Origin: CAYZIB01 sp964478425 | GTDB lineage: Bacteria; Bacillota_I; Bacilli_A; Acholeplasmatales; WRBM01 | NCBI GenBank assembly: GCA_964478425.1 | Contig: CAYZIB010000019.1 | Span: forward strand, 1 to 20,549 | Direction of reading: 5' to 3' | DNA: 20,549 nucleotides | Shown: positions 8,047 through 16,128 of the stretch, in pieces | Layout of the letters: each line of letters starts with the position of its first letter | How positions within the stretch are numbered: the first letter of the stretch is position 1 | Made by a program: the position numbers and the translations under genes | The notes under the pieces: model-generated | Database searches by the model: none | The model's input: the letters and a program-made list of their open reading frames with translations, nothing else | What the model was told of the DNA's origin: nothing

Positions 8047-8453
8047 TATAATATTACCTCAATAAATCTTTCAAATATTAAACTTCCTACAAAAAAGAAT
8101 GCTGTTAAAAACAATACAAAGATCATTGTTCTAACAAAATTTTCTAAAAATTGACTTTTTGTAGCCCATGTAACTTTTCTTATTTCTGGAACTGCCATTA
8201 ATAAGAATGGATATATTACAAGTAAAATACCTGTTATTGATAATATAATTAAAATCCAAGCGAATAAATCAGGATATTGTCCAATTATTGGAAAACTTTC
8301 TGCTGGTTGAAGTTTGTCTGCTAAAATTAATGAAGAAAGTGTTAATGCAATAATTGATAAAACTAAAAGCACATAATTTTCCCATCTTTGTTCAGTTTTA
8401 AGTATTTCTAATAATTTATTTGGTTTTTGAACATTTTTTTCTTTTAATGCCAT
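8046..8453 (-). CDS. secE: Preprotein translocase subunit SecE (three-helix form)
   Basis: SecE clamps the SecYEG channel. The family motif PEIRKVTW is at residues 89-96, followed by the conserved last transmembrane helix (about 105-127). The protein is 135 aa with two extra predicted membrane helices ahead of the motif (about 27-45 and 63-86). This resembles the three-helix E. coli form more than the single-helix, ~60-aa form typical of Bacillota. The usual Pro after the motif Trp is replaced (WATKSQ). Its position between rpmG and nusG makes the assignment secure. The Shine-Dalgarno GGAGG overlaps the rpmG TAG stop. Confidence 0.93.
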   Translation of the reverse strand: MALKEKNVQKPNKLLEILKTEQRWENYVLLVLSIIALTLSSLILADKLQPAESFPIIGQYPDLFAWILIILSITGILLVIYPFLLMAVPEIRKVTWATKSQFLENFVRTMIFVLFLTAFFFVGSLIFERFIEVIL

Positions 8454-8462
8454 AATTTCCTC

Positions 8463-8612
8463 CTATTTAGTTTCTTTGTGAACTGTATGCTTATTGCATC
8501 TTTTACAAAACTTTTTTATTACTAAGCGATCATTAGTTAACGCTTTATTTTTAGTAGTTATATAATTTCTACTTAAACATTCTTCACAAATTAAAATAAT
8601 TCGTTCTCTCAT
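8463..8612 (-). CDS. rpmG: 50S ribosomal protein L33 (zinc-binding type)
   Basis: This small gene (49 aa) begins MRERIILICEEC and ends KRCNKHTVHKETK. It has both zinc-binding pairs, CEEC and CKRC, so it is the zinc-containing L33 paralogue type. The ATG at 8612 has GAGGTGG eight bases upstream, and the stop is TAG. It lies directly before secE, as rpmGB does in Bacillus subtilis, and is the first gene after a strong promoter. Confidence 0.95.
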   Translation of the reverse strand: MRERIILICEECLSRNYITTKNKALTNDRLVIKKFCKRCNKHTVHKETK

Positions 8613-8641
8613 AAAAAAACCACCTCAAAGTGTTTACATAG

Positions 8642-8670
8642 ATTTTAACACCTTTTAATAATTAAGTCAA
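8642..8670 (-). promoter_or_regulatory. Promoter of rpmG-secE-nusG
   Basis: TTGACT (8665-8670) and TAAAAT (8642-8647) lie 17 bases apart, about 30 bases upstream of the rpmG ATG and just downstream of the sigma gene stop. The hexamers are nearly identical to those of the rplK promoter, which suggests coordinated growth-linked expression. Confidence 0.85.
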
Positions 8671-8699
8671 TATAACATCTTTTTTTTTAAATAAAAGTA

Positions 8700-9239
8700 T
8701 TAGTTTTTTTTAATTTTTATTTTTTCTTTTATTCTTGATATAGAATTATAAATTTTCTTTTTGTCGATATTATATTCATTGCTTATTGCATCTATTTTTT
8801 TATTTTTTAAGAAATATTCATCAAAAATAATCTTTTCAAAATTAGAAAAATCATAATTATTATATTTAGCATAATAACTATAATCAAATTCTTCAAAGAC
8901 TTCTCCAATAAGATTATTTGTTAATGAGTCATTTAAAATATAAAATTTATTTTTATAAAAACTGTTTCCTCTTATTCTACTAAATCTTCTATTTAACAAT
9001 AACTCTAGAAACTTAGTAAATGATTTATTATAAATTTCATTAAACTCAAAAATTGCATTATTTAAAATCATTAATCCTTCTTGAAAAAAATCTTCAAAAT
9101 CATAAGAAAAAACTTTAAAATCAATTATTTTTTTATATATTAAATTATCATATTTTTTAAGTAAAATATTTAAGGCTATTTCACTACCTGATCTAATTAA
9201 ATATATTAATTCATAGTCATTATATGTATTTTTTACCAC
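8700..9239 (-). CDS. SigH-like sigma-70 family factor
   Basis: This is a short (179 aa), divergent sigma factor. Region 2 is recognisable at about residues 25-90: YDNLIYKKI, then DFEDFFQEGLMILNNAIFEF (47-66), with the acidic D/E-Q-EG core-binding signature. Region 4 is a C-terminal helix-turn-helix at about 133-175 (KIDAISNEYNIDKKKIYNSI). There are no region 1.1 or 3 domains. Its place between rlmB and rpmG equals sigH in Bacillus subtilis, so an orthologue of SigH (competence/stationary-phase sigma) is the best reading. The protein is Asn/Lys/Tyr-rich and diverged. The start is a GTG ten bases after rlmB with no clear Shine-Dalgarno, so it may depend on translational coupling. Its regulon is unknown. 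Confidence 0.8.
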   Translation of the reverse strand: MVKNTYNDYELIYLIRSGSEIALNILLKKYDNLIYKKIIDFKVFSYDFEDFFQEGLMILNNAIFEFNEIYNKSFTKFLELLLNRRFSRIRGNSFYKNKFYILNDSLTNNLIGEVFEEFDYSYYAKYNNYDFSNFEKIIFDEYFLKNKKIDAISNEYNIDKKKIYNSISRIKEKIKIKKN

Positions 9240-9249
9240 TATTCTTTTT

Positions 9250-9960
9250 TTATTGATTAATACGCTTTTTATAAGCTTCGTATAATACTAAACTAGCACT
9301 AACGCTAGCATTAAGGGAGTTTATTTTTCCAGACATCGGAATATTTATTAAGTAATCGCATTTTTCTTTAGTTAATTTTGATATTCCAAATCCTTCATTT
9401 CCAACTACAATTCCAACAGAAGTTCTTAAATCAATATCTGTATAACTTATTTTTCCTTCCATTGTTGCTCCGTAAATCCAAAAACCATTAGTTTTTAATA
9501 ATTCAATTGCAGAATTTATATTGTTAGCCATAACAACCTTAACATGAAATACAGCTCCAGTAGATACTTTACATACTGTATCTGTAATTTTGACACTTCT
9601 ATTTTTAGGGATAATAACCGCATCAACATTTGTTGCATCACATGTTCTTAATATTGCTCCTAAATTATGTGGATCACTTATTTCATCTAAAATTAAGAAA
9701 ACTTGTTTTTTAGATTTATCTATAACATCTTTTAAATCATAATATTTTATATCATCAATTTTAATTGCTAATCCTTGATTAATTCCTAATGTTAAATCAT
9801 CAAGAAATTTTTTATCTACATAATTAATTTTCACACATTTTTTTATTATTTCTTTTACTAAATCATTGTTTTTATCTAATTTATTTAAAATCCATGCTTC
9901 TTTTATTTTAATATTTGTTTTTAAAGCTTCTCTTATAACATTTTTTCCGTATATTATCAT
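9250..9960 (-). CDS. rlmB: 23S rRNA (guanosine-2'-O)-methyltransferase RlmB-like, SpoU family
   Basis: This is a 236-aa TrmH/SpoU-family 2'-O-methyltransferase with the trefoil-knot fold. It has an N-terminal L30e-like RNA-binding part (YGKNVIREAL). Motif 1 is NLGAILRT (99-106), motif 2 VGNEGFG (186-192), and motif 3 IPMSGKINSLNASVS (about 207-221). The closest assignment is RlmB/YacO, which modifies 23S rRNA. The ATG overlaps the ATPase stop codon as ATGA, so the two are translationally coupled. The neighbours mrnC and cysS are the usual Bacilli partners. Confidence 0.92.
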   Translation of the reverse strand: MIIYGKNVIREALKTNIKIKEAWILNKLDKNNDLVKEIIKKCVKINYVDKKFLDDLTLGINQGLAIKIDDIKYYDLKDVIDKSKKQVFLILDEISDPHNLGAILRTCDATNVDAVIIPKNRSVKITDTVCKVSTGAVFHVKVVMANNINSAIELLKTNGFWIYGATMEGKISYTDIDLRTSVGIVVGNEGFGISKLTKEKCDYLINIPMSGKINSLNASVSASLVLYEAYKKRINQ

Positions 9961-12494
9961 ATTTGCGTTATCTTATTTAAAATAGCATTAATTTGTTTTT
10001 TTAAAAACGGAATAACTCCTGAAAAAACATTTATTAAAACTGGTGAAGCTTGAATTAAACAAATAAGTAATATTATTTGTTCAACTGGAAGATGAGGTAA
10101 AGCTTCTCCTTTAGATGTATACGCAGTTCCCCAGAATGGATTAAATCTAAAGAATCCTCCTCCAAATAAAACACATATTAAAATTATAAAAAGCATTGTG
10201 AAAAATAATAATTTTCTAAAATTATTTAACGGAGTACATACTTTATATAAAACCATTAAACATGTCCATGTTGCACAAATTACAATTAAAGTAGACATAT
10301 TACTTGAATTTATGTTTAATGTATCTCTTAGCCAATAAATAATACAACTTAAAAGTACTACTGTTAAAGCTCCAGGTAATGCTTTTTTTAATACATTCCA
10401 TAAAAATTTTCCTTGTACTTTTATATTATTAGGTTCTAAAGCAAGGAAAAACGAAGGAGCTCCAATACAGAAAAAATCAATTAATAATAATTGTGATGGT
10501 GTTATTGGATATGTACCTTTATTTAATAATGATATACATGCAAGTAAAAATGAAAAAATAGTTTTAGTTAAAAATAATACTGCTACTCTTTGAACATTAT
10601 TAATAACTCTTCTTCCTTCTCTTACAACTTTTGGCATATTAGCAAAATTACTATCCAATAATGTAATATGACTTGCATTTCTTGCTGCTTCACTACCACT
10701 TGCCATAGCAATCGAGCAATCAGCTTCTTTTAAAGCTAAAATGTCATTGACACCATCTCCGGTCATTGCTACAACATTATTCTTCTTTAAACTTTGGATT
10801 AAAATTTTCTTTTGATTAGGAGTGACTCTTCCAAATACAACAAATCTATCTGCAGCTCGTTGTACTTCTCTTTCTGTTAATCCTGTTAAATCAATATATT
10901 TATCTGCTCCGTCTACACCTGCTCTAGCAGCTACTTTTGAAACAGTTATAGGATTATCTCCTGATATAACTTTTATTTGTACACCGTTTTCTTTAAATTC
11001 ATTTATTGTATCTAAAGCTTCTGGTCTAATTGTATCTTCAATTAAGATAAGAGAAAATGGTCTTGTTTCTCCTTGAAATCCTTCTTTTGTTAATCTACTT
11101 GTAGATGTTGCAAGAGCTATAACTCTTAAACCTTGAAGCGCATATTTTTCAACTTCTCTTGAAATTAAATGATAATTTTCTTTTAAAATTATTTCTGGTG
11201 CACCTAATATAAATGTTCCGTATTTTTCAAATTCAACAGCACTATATTTTCTTGAACTTGCAAATGGTAAAGCTGTTTTATATCGTATTTTCTTACCAAT
11301 TCCAAATTTTTGTTCTAATGCTTTTGCTGTTTGATTTTTATCATTTAAAATAGCTAACATTGCACTAATAATCGTTTTAGTATTAACTTGAATATCACTA
11401 TCATATTCAATAACACTTGAAACTGTCATCGTACCATCAGTAATTGTACCTGTTTTATCTAAACATAACATATTTATTCTTGCAAGATTTTCAATACAAT
11501 ATAATTCTTGAACTAATGTATTATTTTGTCCAAGTCTAATAACTCCAACAAATAAACTTATACTAGTTAATAAGAATAACCCACTAGGAATCATCCCTAT
11601 TAAAGCACCAGTTGTTCCCAAAACACTATCATGATAATTATGATTATTTGTATATTGAACATAAAAAAGTGCAATCCCAATAGGAATAATAAAACCAGCA
11701 ATTGTAGTAATTAATATTTTCAATGATTTCATCAAATCGCTTTTAGGTTTTTTATATTTTTTTGCTTGATATGTTAATTTTTGAATATAACATTCTTTTC
11801 CAACATGAGTAACTTGAGCTTTACATGTACCAGATATAACATAACTTCCTGAAAGAAGTTTATCTCCTTCTTTTTTTAAGATTGCATCAGATTCTCCTGT
11901 TAAAAGTGATTCATCAACTTCTATTTCTCCACTTCTAATAATTCCATCTGCAGAAATTTGTTTTCCTGGTTCTAACAAAAATATATCATCAACAACAAGT
12001 TCAGTAATAGGAATTTCAATTGTTGTATGATCTCTAATAACATCAGCCATTGGTGCTGATAATAATGATAATTTATCTACTGTTTTCTTAGCTTTTATTT
12101 CTTGATAAATACCTATACAAATATTTAATGTGACTACAAGCATAAACATTAAATCTTGATATGAACCAATAGATATTATCCATATAAACAAAGCAAACAT
12201 AATGAAATTAAAAAATGTACATACATTATTAACGATAATTTTACCTATTGTTTTTGTACTACCAATATCTGTAACATTATTTAATCCTCTTTCAACTCTG
12301 ATTAATACTTCATCAGTTGTTAAGCCTTCTTTTAAATTAGGGTCTTTTCGAATTAATTCATCTTTTGGTTCTTCTTGTTCCTCTTTTACAATAGGTTCTT
12401 CAATATCAACTAATGTTTCAACATAGTTAGTATTACTTATTTCTTCAGTCGTTTTATTTAATTCTTCATTATTCTCTATATTTTTATCTTCCAT
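9957..12494 (-). CDS. P-type cation-transporting ATPase (CtpE/PMR1-like)
   Basis: This is an 845-aa P-type ATPase. Visible parts include an acidic, soluble N-terminus of about 60 residues, the actuator TGES (199-202), the phosphorylation motif DKTGT (Asp346), the hinge TGDGVND (578-584) and C-terminal membrane helices. No heavy-metal CPC motif or metal-binding domain is present, so it is not a P1B type. Helix M4 reads IPSGLFLLTS (302-311): a Ser replaces the Glu of the PEGL motif used by Ca2+ pumps. The pattern around it (GMIP.GL.LLTS) resembles the CtpE-type branch, for which calcium uptake has been proposed; the substrate here is inferred. The start overlaps mrnC by 11 bases and the stop overlaps rlmB. 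The stop is TGA, directly followed by TAA. Confidence 0.88.
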   Translation of the reverse strand: MEDKNIENNEELNKTTEEISNTNYVETLVDIEEPIVKEEQEEPKDELIRKDPNLKEGLTTDEVLIRVERGLNNVTDIGSTKTIGKIIVNNVCTFFNFIMFALFIWIISIGSYQDLMFMLVVTLNICIGIYQEIKAKKTVDKLSLLSAPMADVIRDHTTIEIPITELVVDDIFLLEPGKQISADGIIRSGEIEVDESLLTGESDAILKKEGDKLLSGSYVISGTCKAQVTHVGKECYIQKLTYQAKKYKKPKSDLMKSLKILITTIAGFIIPIGIALFYVQYTNNHNYHDSVLGTTGALIGMIPSGLFLLTSISLFVGVIRLGQNNTLVQELYCIENLARINMLCLDKTGTITDGTMTVSSVIEYDSDIQVNTKTIISAMLAILNDKNQTAKALEQKFGIGKKIRYKTALPFASSRKYSAVEFEKYGTFILGAPEIILKENYHLISREVEKYALQGLRVIALATSTSRLTKEGFQGETRPFSLILIEDTIRPEALDTINEFKENGVQIKVISGDNPITVSKVAARAGVDGADKYIDLTGLTEREVQRAADRFVVFGRVTPNQKKILIQSLKKNNVVAMTGDGVNDILALKEADCSIAMASGSEAARNASHITLLDSNFANMPKVVREGRRVINNVQRVAVLFLTKTIFSFLLACISLLNKGTYPITPSQLLLIDFFCIGAPSFFLALEPNNIKVQGKFLWNVLKKALPGALTVVLLSCIIYWLRDTLNINSSNMSTLIVICATWTCLMVLYKVCTPLNNFRKLLFFTMLFIILICVLFGGGFFRFNPFWGTAYTSKGEALPHLPVEQIILLICLIQASPVLINVFSGVIPFLKKQINAILNKITQI

Positions 12495-12855
12495 CTTGCC
12501 ACCTCACCATTTCTTTAAATATTTCATCAATTCTTAATAAATTATTTTCCAAATATAAATATCCAATTAAAGCCTCAAATCCTGTTGCTTTATGATATAT
12601 TTCTTTGCTAACATTTTTTCTTGTTTGAGATGTATGAGCATTTCTACCATTTTTATAAACATTTATTTCTTTTTCAGTTAGCATATTTTCATTAATTAAA
12701 TATTCAATAAATAAGGCTTGATTTTCACCTTTAGTATAGCATATTGCTTTTTTATGTAAATCATTTACCTTAGTATATCCTTGTTTAATTAAATAATTTC
12801 TAACAATTAATTCATAATAAGCATCACCTATATATGCATATGTTATTCCATTCAT
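12484..12855 (-). CDS. mrnC: Mini-ribonuclease III
   Basis: This 123-aa protein is a lone RNase III catalytic domain with no double-stranded-RNA-binding domain, as in MrnC, which matures the 23S rRNA 5' and 3' ends in Bacilli. The active-site helix YIGDAYYEL carries Asp11, and the second acidic site is Glu94 in FEALIGYLYL. The basic RNAHTSQTRKNV segment is conserved in the family. It starts at an ATG overlapping the cysS stop (TAATG), and its 3' end overlaps the ATPase start. The cysS-mrnC-rlmB association is typical. Confidence 0.93.
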   Translation of the reverse strand: MNGITYAYIGDAYYELIVRNYLIKQGYTKVNDLHKKAICYTKGENQALFIEYLINENMLTEKEINVYKNGRNAHTSQTRKNVSKEIYHKATGFEALIGYLYLENNLLRIDEIFKEMVRWQDGR

Positions 12856-14183
12856 TATATAATCCCTTTTTCTTCTAATTTATTTCTTAATTTATCTGCA
12901 GTTAAAAAATCTTTATTTTTTCTTGCTTCTTCCCATGACTTATATAATAATATTTCTTCTTCATTTAAAATCTTAGGATTTATTATGATTCCTAAGCAAT
13001 TTAAAATTATTTTCAAAGAATTAATATAAATGTTTAAATTTAAAAAATCTTTTTGTCTTATAAAATTATTTATTTTTTTAACTAAATCATAAATTATTGT
13101 TAATGCATTAGGTGTATTAAAATCATCATCCATTACTTCTTTAAATTTATTAATAACATCCATAGAATAATTTTCATCATCAATTGTATAATCATTAACA
13201 GAAAACAATACATAAGCTTGATTTAATGCTTTTTTAATTTTTTGATATTCTAAATTATAGTCATTTAATAATTCATAACTAAATTTAATTGGTTGTCTAT
13301 AGTTATGAGCTATTATTAAAAATCTTAAAACATTTAAATCATATTTATGTTCTATATCTGATAAATATACGCAATTTCCTAATGATTTACTCATTTTTTC
13401 ATTACCAAAATCAATTCTACCTACATGCATCCAATAATTTGCTAAATGATTATGGAACACTGCATTTTGTTGAGCTATTTCATTTTCATGATGCGGAAAC
13501 CTTAAATCAGATCCTCCTCCATGAATATCAATCATTCCATTAAAAACCGATTTATTCATAACAACACATTCTGTATGCCATCCAGGTCTTCCTAATCCAA
13601 ATGGACTATCCCATTTAATCCCTTCATCAGTTTTTTTCCACAATGTAAAATCAAGAGGATTTTCTTTTTTACTACTAACCTCTATTCTTGCTCCAGACTC
13701 TAAATTATCAATTATTTGGTTACTTAAAATACCATAATCTTTAATTTTTCCAACACGGAAATATACATCTCCATCTACATTATATGCATATCCCAAATCG
13801 ATTAATGTTTTTATAAATTCAATCATATCATTAATATATTCTGTAGCATGAGGTATATAATCCAAATCTAAACAATTTAATTTTTTCGCTCCTAAAAAGT
13901 ATTCTTTTTTATAAAATTCAGCTATTTCTTTTTCAGTTTTATTTTGTTCTATTGCCTTATCAATAATTTTATCGTCTATATCAGTAACATTAGAAGCGTA
14001 TATAACCTTATATCCTAAGAAGTTAAAATATCTTTTTACTGTGTCAAAAAAAATTGTTGGTCTATAATTACCAATGTGTGGGAAATTATAAACAGTCGGC
14101 CCACAAACATACATTTTAATTTCTTTTTCTTTTATTTCTTTAAAATCTTCTTTTTTATTATTTAAAGTATTGTATATTTTCAT
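12855..14183 (-). CDS. cysS: Cysteinyl-tRNA synthetase
   Basis: This class I aminoacyl-tRNA synthetase (442 aa) charges tRNA-Cys. The nucleotide-binding motif HIGN is at 36-39 and KMSKS at 263-267. The catalytic zinc ligands are present: Cys27 (YVCGPTVY), Cys206 (WHTECVVM) and the HHEN site at 231-234. The length is slightly short compared with about 465 aa in Bacillus, with a compact anticodon-binding end. An ATG with AAGGATG upstream starts it. It leads a tightly packed run into mrnC, the ATPase, rlmB and the sigma gene. No T-box fits in the 71-base upstream gap. Confidence 0.97.
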   Translation of the reverse strand: MKIYNTLNNKKEDFKEIKEKEIKMYVCGPTVYNFPHIGNYRPTIFFDTVKRYFNFLGYKVIYASNVTDIDDKIIDKAIEQNKTEKEIAEFYKKEYFLGAKKLNCLDLDYIPHATEYINDMIEFIKTLIDLGYAYNVDGDVYFRVGKIKDYGILSNQIIDNLESGARIEVSSKKENPLDFTLWKKTDEGIKWDSPFGLGRPGWHTECVVMNKSVFNGMIDIHGGGSDLRFPHHENEIAQQNAVFHNHLANYWMHVGRIDFGNEKMSKSLGNCVYLSDIEHKYDLNVLRFLIIAHNYRQPIKFSYELLNDYNLEYQKIKKALNQAYVLFSVNDYTIDDENYSMDVINKFKEVMDDDFNTPNALTIIYDLVKKINNFIRQKDFLNLNIYINSLKIILNCLGIIINPKILNEEEILLYKSWEEARKNKDFLTADKLRNKLEEKGII

Positions 14184-14203
14184 TTATAACACATCCTTAT
14201 AAT

Positions 14204-14232
14204 ATTATAATATTATTAAATAAATATCACAA
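14204..14232 (-). promoter_or_regulatory. Promoter of the cysS operon
   Basis: TTGTGA (14227-14232) and TATAAT (14204-14209) are 17 bases apart on the minus strand. The -10 lies within an 18-base perfect AT-only palindrome (14199-14216). It probably drives cysS-mrnC-ATPase-rlmB-sigma. Confidence 0.75.
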
Positions 14233-14254
14233 GTTTTTATTAAATTTTTATTTT

Positions 14255-16078
14255 TTAATCTTTTACCATTTGTCTTAATTTGTCTAAAATTAAAACCATA
14301 GAGTATGTATCTTGTTTACAATATTCTAACATATTTTTATATGTTTTGTTAAATTCTTCTTTATTATACTTATCGTAATTAGCATAACTAACAAGAGCCA
14401 TTGTTCCATTTTGAATAGCAAGTTCTTGATAAGTTAAATCAGAAAAAATCGGTAAAACTTTTTTTATTGAGTAAGATCCATTTAATCTTTTATCATAAAA
14501 ATTAATCGTTTTTGCTGTTACTTTATCAAAACCAAGTTCAAGATATAATTTTTCATTAGTTTTAATTACATTTAATAAATCAAAACATCTTTCTCTTATA
14601 CTTAATAATTTTTCTTTTAAATCTGGAAAAATAAGCGCCATTTCTTGTAGTCTAGTTTTTTCAAATGCTTGATTATAAACTAAAACCGAACCACCATCAT
14701 CTTTAATGTATTCAGTTAATTTTTTCATCATATTATATCTTTGATCACTATGATTTTCTGCTAAAAATTCATAATGATTTTGATTGATATCTTTTATTCC
14801 ATCTTCATATTCGATATGTAAAGAAAATTGAAATAAAGATTGACTATATGGTTTTTCCCCTTGATATCTAGGTAATGGACATGGAAATGATTCAAAATCA
14901 AGATGATATATTGGATACTTAATTTGCTTTAAAGCTTTTTTTATTTTGGTAGTATCAACATAAGTATTATTTGTCTTTATAACCTCTCTTTGAATTTGAT
15001 TATTTTTCCTTGTAATCCAGTCTTCTGGTATATCTAATGCATTATAATAACCTTCGTTAATTAATTGATATATATTTTTTTTGTTAAATCCTAAATCTGA
15101 CTTTAAATATGTAAAAACAGAGTTTTCTTTCGGAAGTTTAGAAAAACAAATTTTACTGAACATACATTCTGTTGTTTTTTTTAGTTCACAAAATTTTCCA
15201 ACATCACAAAATCCTGCATCCATATTTTCTAATCTTTTAATAACTTTTTTTGCTTCTTTTAGTATTTCTTTTTGATATATTTTAGTTATATTCGTGATAT
15301 CTATAAACTTTATAATATTTGAATCATAAATAGGATTATTTCCTTCATATTTTCCATCAAATACATATTTAGAATTTAATACAGCTAAATAAAATTTGCT
15401 ATTATCTAATTTATATATTTCATTATTTTCTTTTAGATATTCTTCTATAACTAATCTTTGAAAAGCCATATCATAAATATATTTACCACATGGCGTAAAT
15501 CTATCAAATAGTGTTTGTTTTATATTATTATATTTTTCTAAATCTATATTATCCATATTACCTAATTCATCTTTTAATGTTAAAATATTATCTTTAGAAT
15601 TATCAAATATTGGATAAAAAATGTTGTTTTTTCTATATCCCAAATTTAAAAAAATATTTGAAGTTGTTGCTTTACATTCAAATATATTAAATGAACCATC
15701 GCTATTTTCTTGATATGCATCTAAAAAGCAAAAAAATTTATAATCATCTATAAAACATGAAAACTTTTTTTGTTTATATGTATCCATATTAAAAATAACT
15801 TCATTATGAAATTTTTCTTCGATTGCTTTAGCTGATAAAATTTCTATTTTTTTATAATAAGGTTGCATCGTTTCTAATTGAATATCTATTTTTTTTATTA
15901 TATCTTGATCCAAATTATCATACATATAACTTAATAATTCTTGCTTTTTATAATTATTTTCTAATAACATTAGATTATCTATTGTAATAATCGATTTATC
16001 TTTTTTTTGATATAATTCATCTAAAGCACAAAATCTATTACATCTAGAATAATTAACAAACAAACTTTTTGATATCAT
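14255..16078 (-). CDS. DUF2779-family protein: PD-(D/E)XK nuclease plus DEDD exonuclease-like domain
   Basis: A 607-aa protein with two nuclease-like parts. The N-terminal part carries a PD-(D/E)XK pattern: Asp120 (FLDA), then Glu134-x-Lys136 (FECKA). It is bracketed by Cys13/Cys17 and a later cluster Cys291, Cys297, Cys305, Cys311, the spacing expected of a Cas4/AddB-like Fe-S nuclease. The C-terminal part (about 388-600) looks DnaQ-like: LDFES (Asp394, Glu396), VYNQAFEKTRL (464-476), Asp500 and YCKQD (Asp590). This layout fits DUF2779 proteins, whose function is not established. The ATG has AGGAGG eight bases upstream, and a bidirectional terminator lies just ahead. No other defence or CRISPR gene is adjacent. 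Confidence 0.82.
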   Translation of the reverse strand: MISKSLFVNYSRCNRFCALDELYQKKDKSIITIDNLMLLENNYKKQELLSYMYDNLDQDIIKKIDIQLETMQPYYKKIEILSAKAIEEKFHNEVIFNMDTYKQKKFSCFIDDYKFFCFLDAYQENSDGSFNIFECKATTSNIFLNLGYRKNNIFYPIFDNSKDNILTLKDELGNMDNIDLEKYNNIKQTLFDRFTPCGKYIYDMAFQRLVIEEYLKENNEIYKLDNSKFYLAVLNSKYVFDGKYEGNNPIYDSNIIKFIDITNITKIYQKEILKEAKKVIKRLENMDAGFCDVGKFCELKKTTECMFSKICFSKLPKENSVFTYLKSDLGFNKKNIYQLINEGYYNALDIPEDWITRKNNQIQREVIKTNNTYVDTTKIKKALKQIKYPIYHLDFESFPCPLPRYQGEKPYSQSLFQFSLHIEYEDGIKDINQNHYEFLAENHSDQRYNMMKKLTEYIKDDGGSVLVYNQAFEKTRLQEMALIFPDLKEKLLSIRERCFDLLNVIKTNEKLYLELGFDKVTAKTINFYDKRLNGSYSIKKVLPIFSDLTYQELAIQNGTMALVSYANYDKYNKEEFNKTYKNMLEYCKQDTYSMVLILDKLRQMVKD

Positions 16079-16098
16079 TTTTATGCCCTCCTAAAAGG

Positions 16099-16127
16099 AA
16101 AACCATAGAAAAATCTATGGTTTTTTT
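16099..16127 (-). terminator. Terminator after the GLUG lipoprotein gene (bidirectional)
   Basis: An 11-bp perfect stem (16099-16109 with 16114-16124, AAAACCATAGA/TCTATGGTTTT) with an AAAA loop. On the minus strand it is followed by CCTTTT, and on the plus strand by more T's, so it could act both ways. It sits directly ahead of the ribosome binding site of the DUF2779 gene. Confidence 0.8.
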
Positions 16128-16128
16128 A

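Noticed and set aside
10822..11076. Plus-strand open frames inside the ATPase, rplL, rplA, rplK and cysS genes
   Set aside because: They are antisense shadows of strongly conserved genes, with no independent start signals.
14184..14254. T-box riboswitch ahead of cysS
   Set aside because: The gap is only 71 bases and holds just a promoter and ribosome binding site.
14255..16078. CRISPR-Cas locus around the Cas4-like nuclease
   Set aside because: No repeat array and no cas genes are present in the window; the Cas4 likeness is limited to the nuclease and cysteine pattern.
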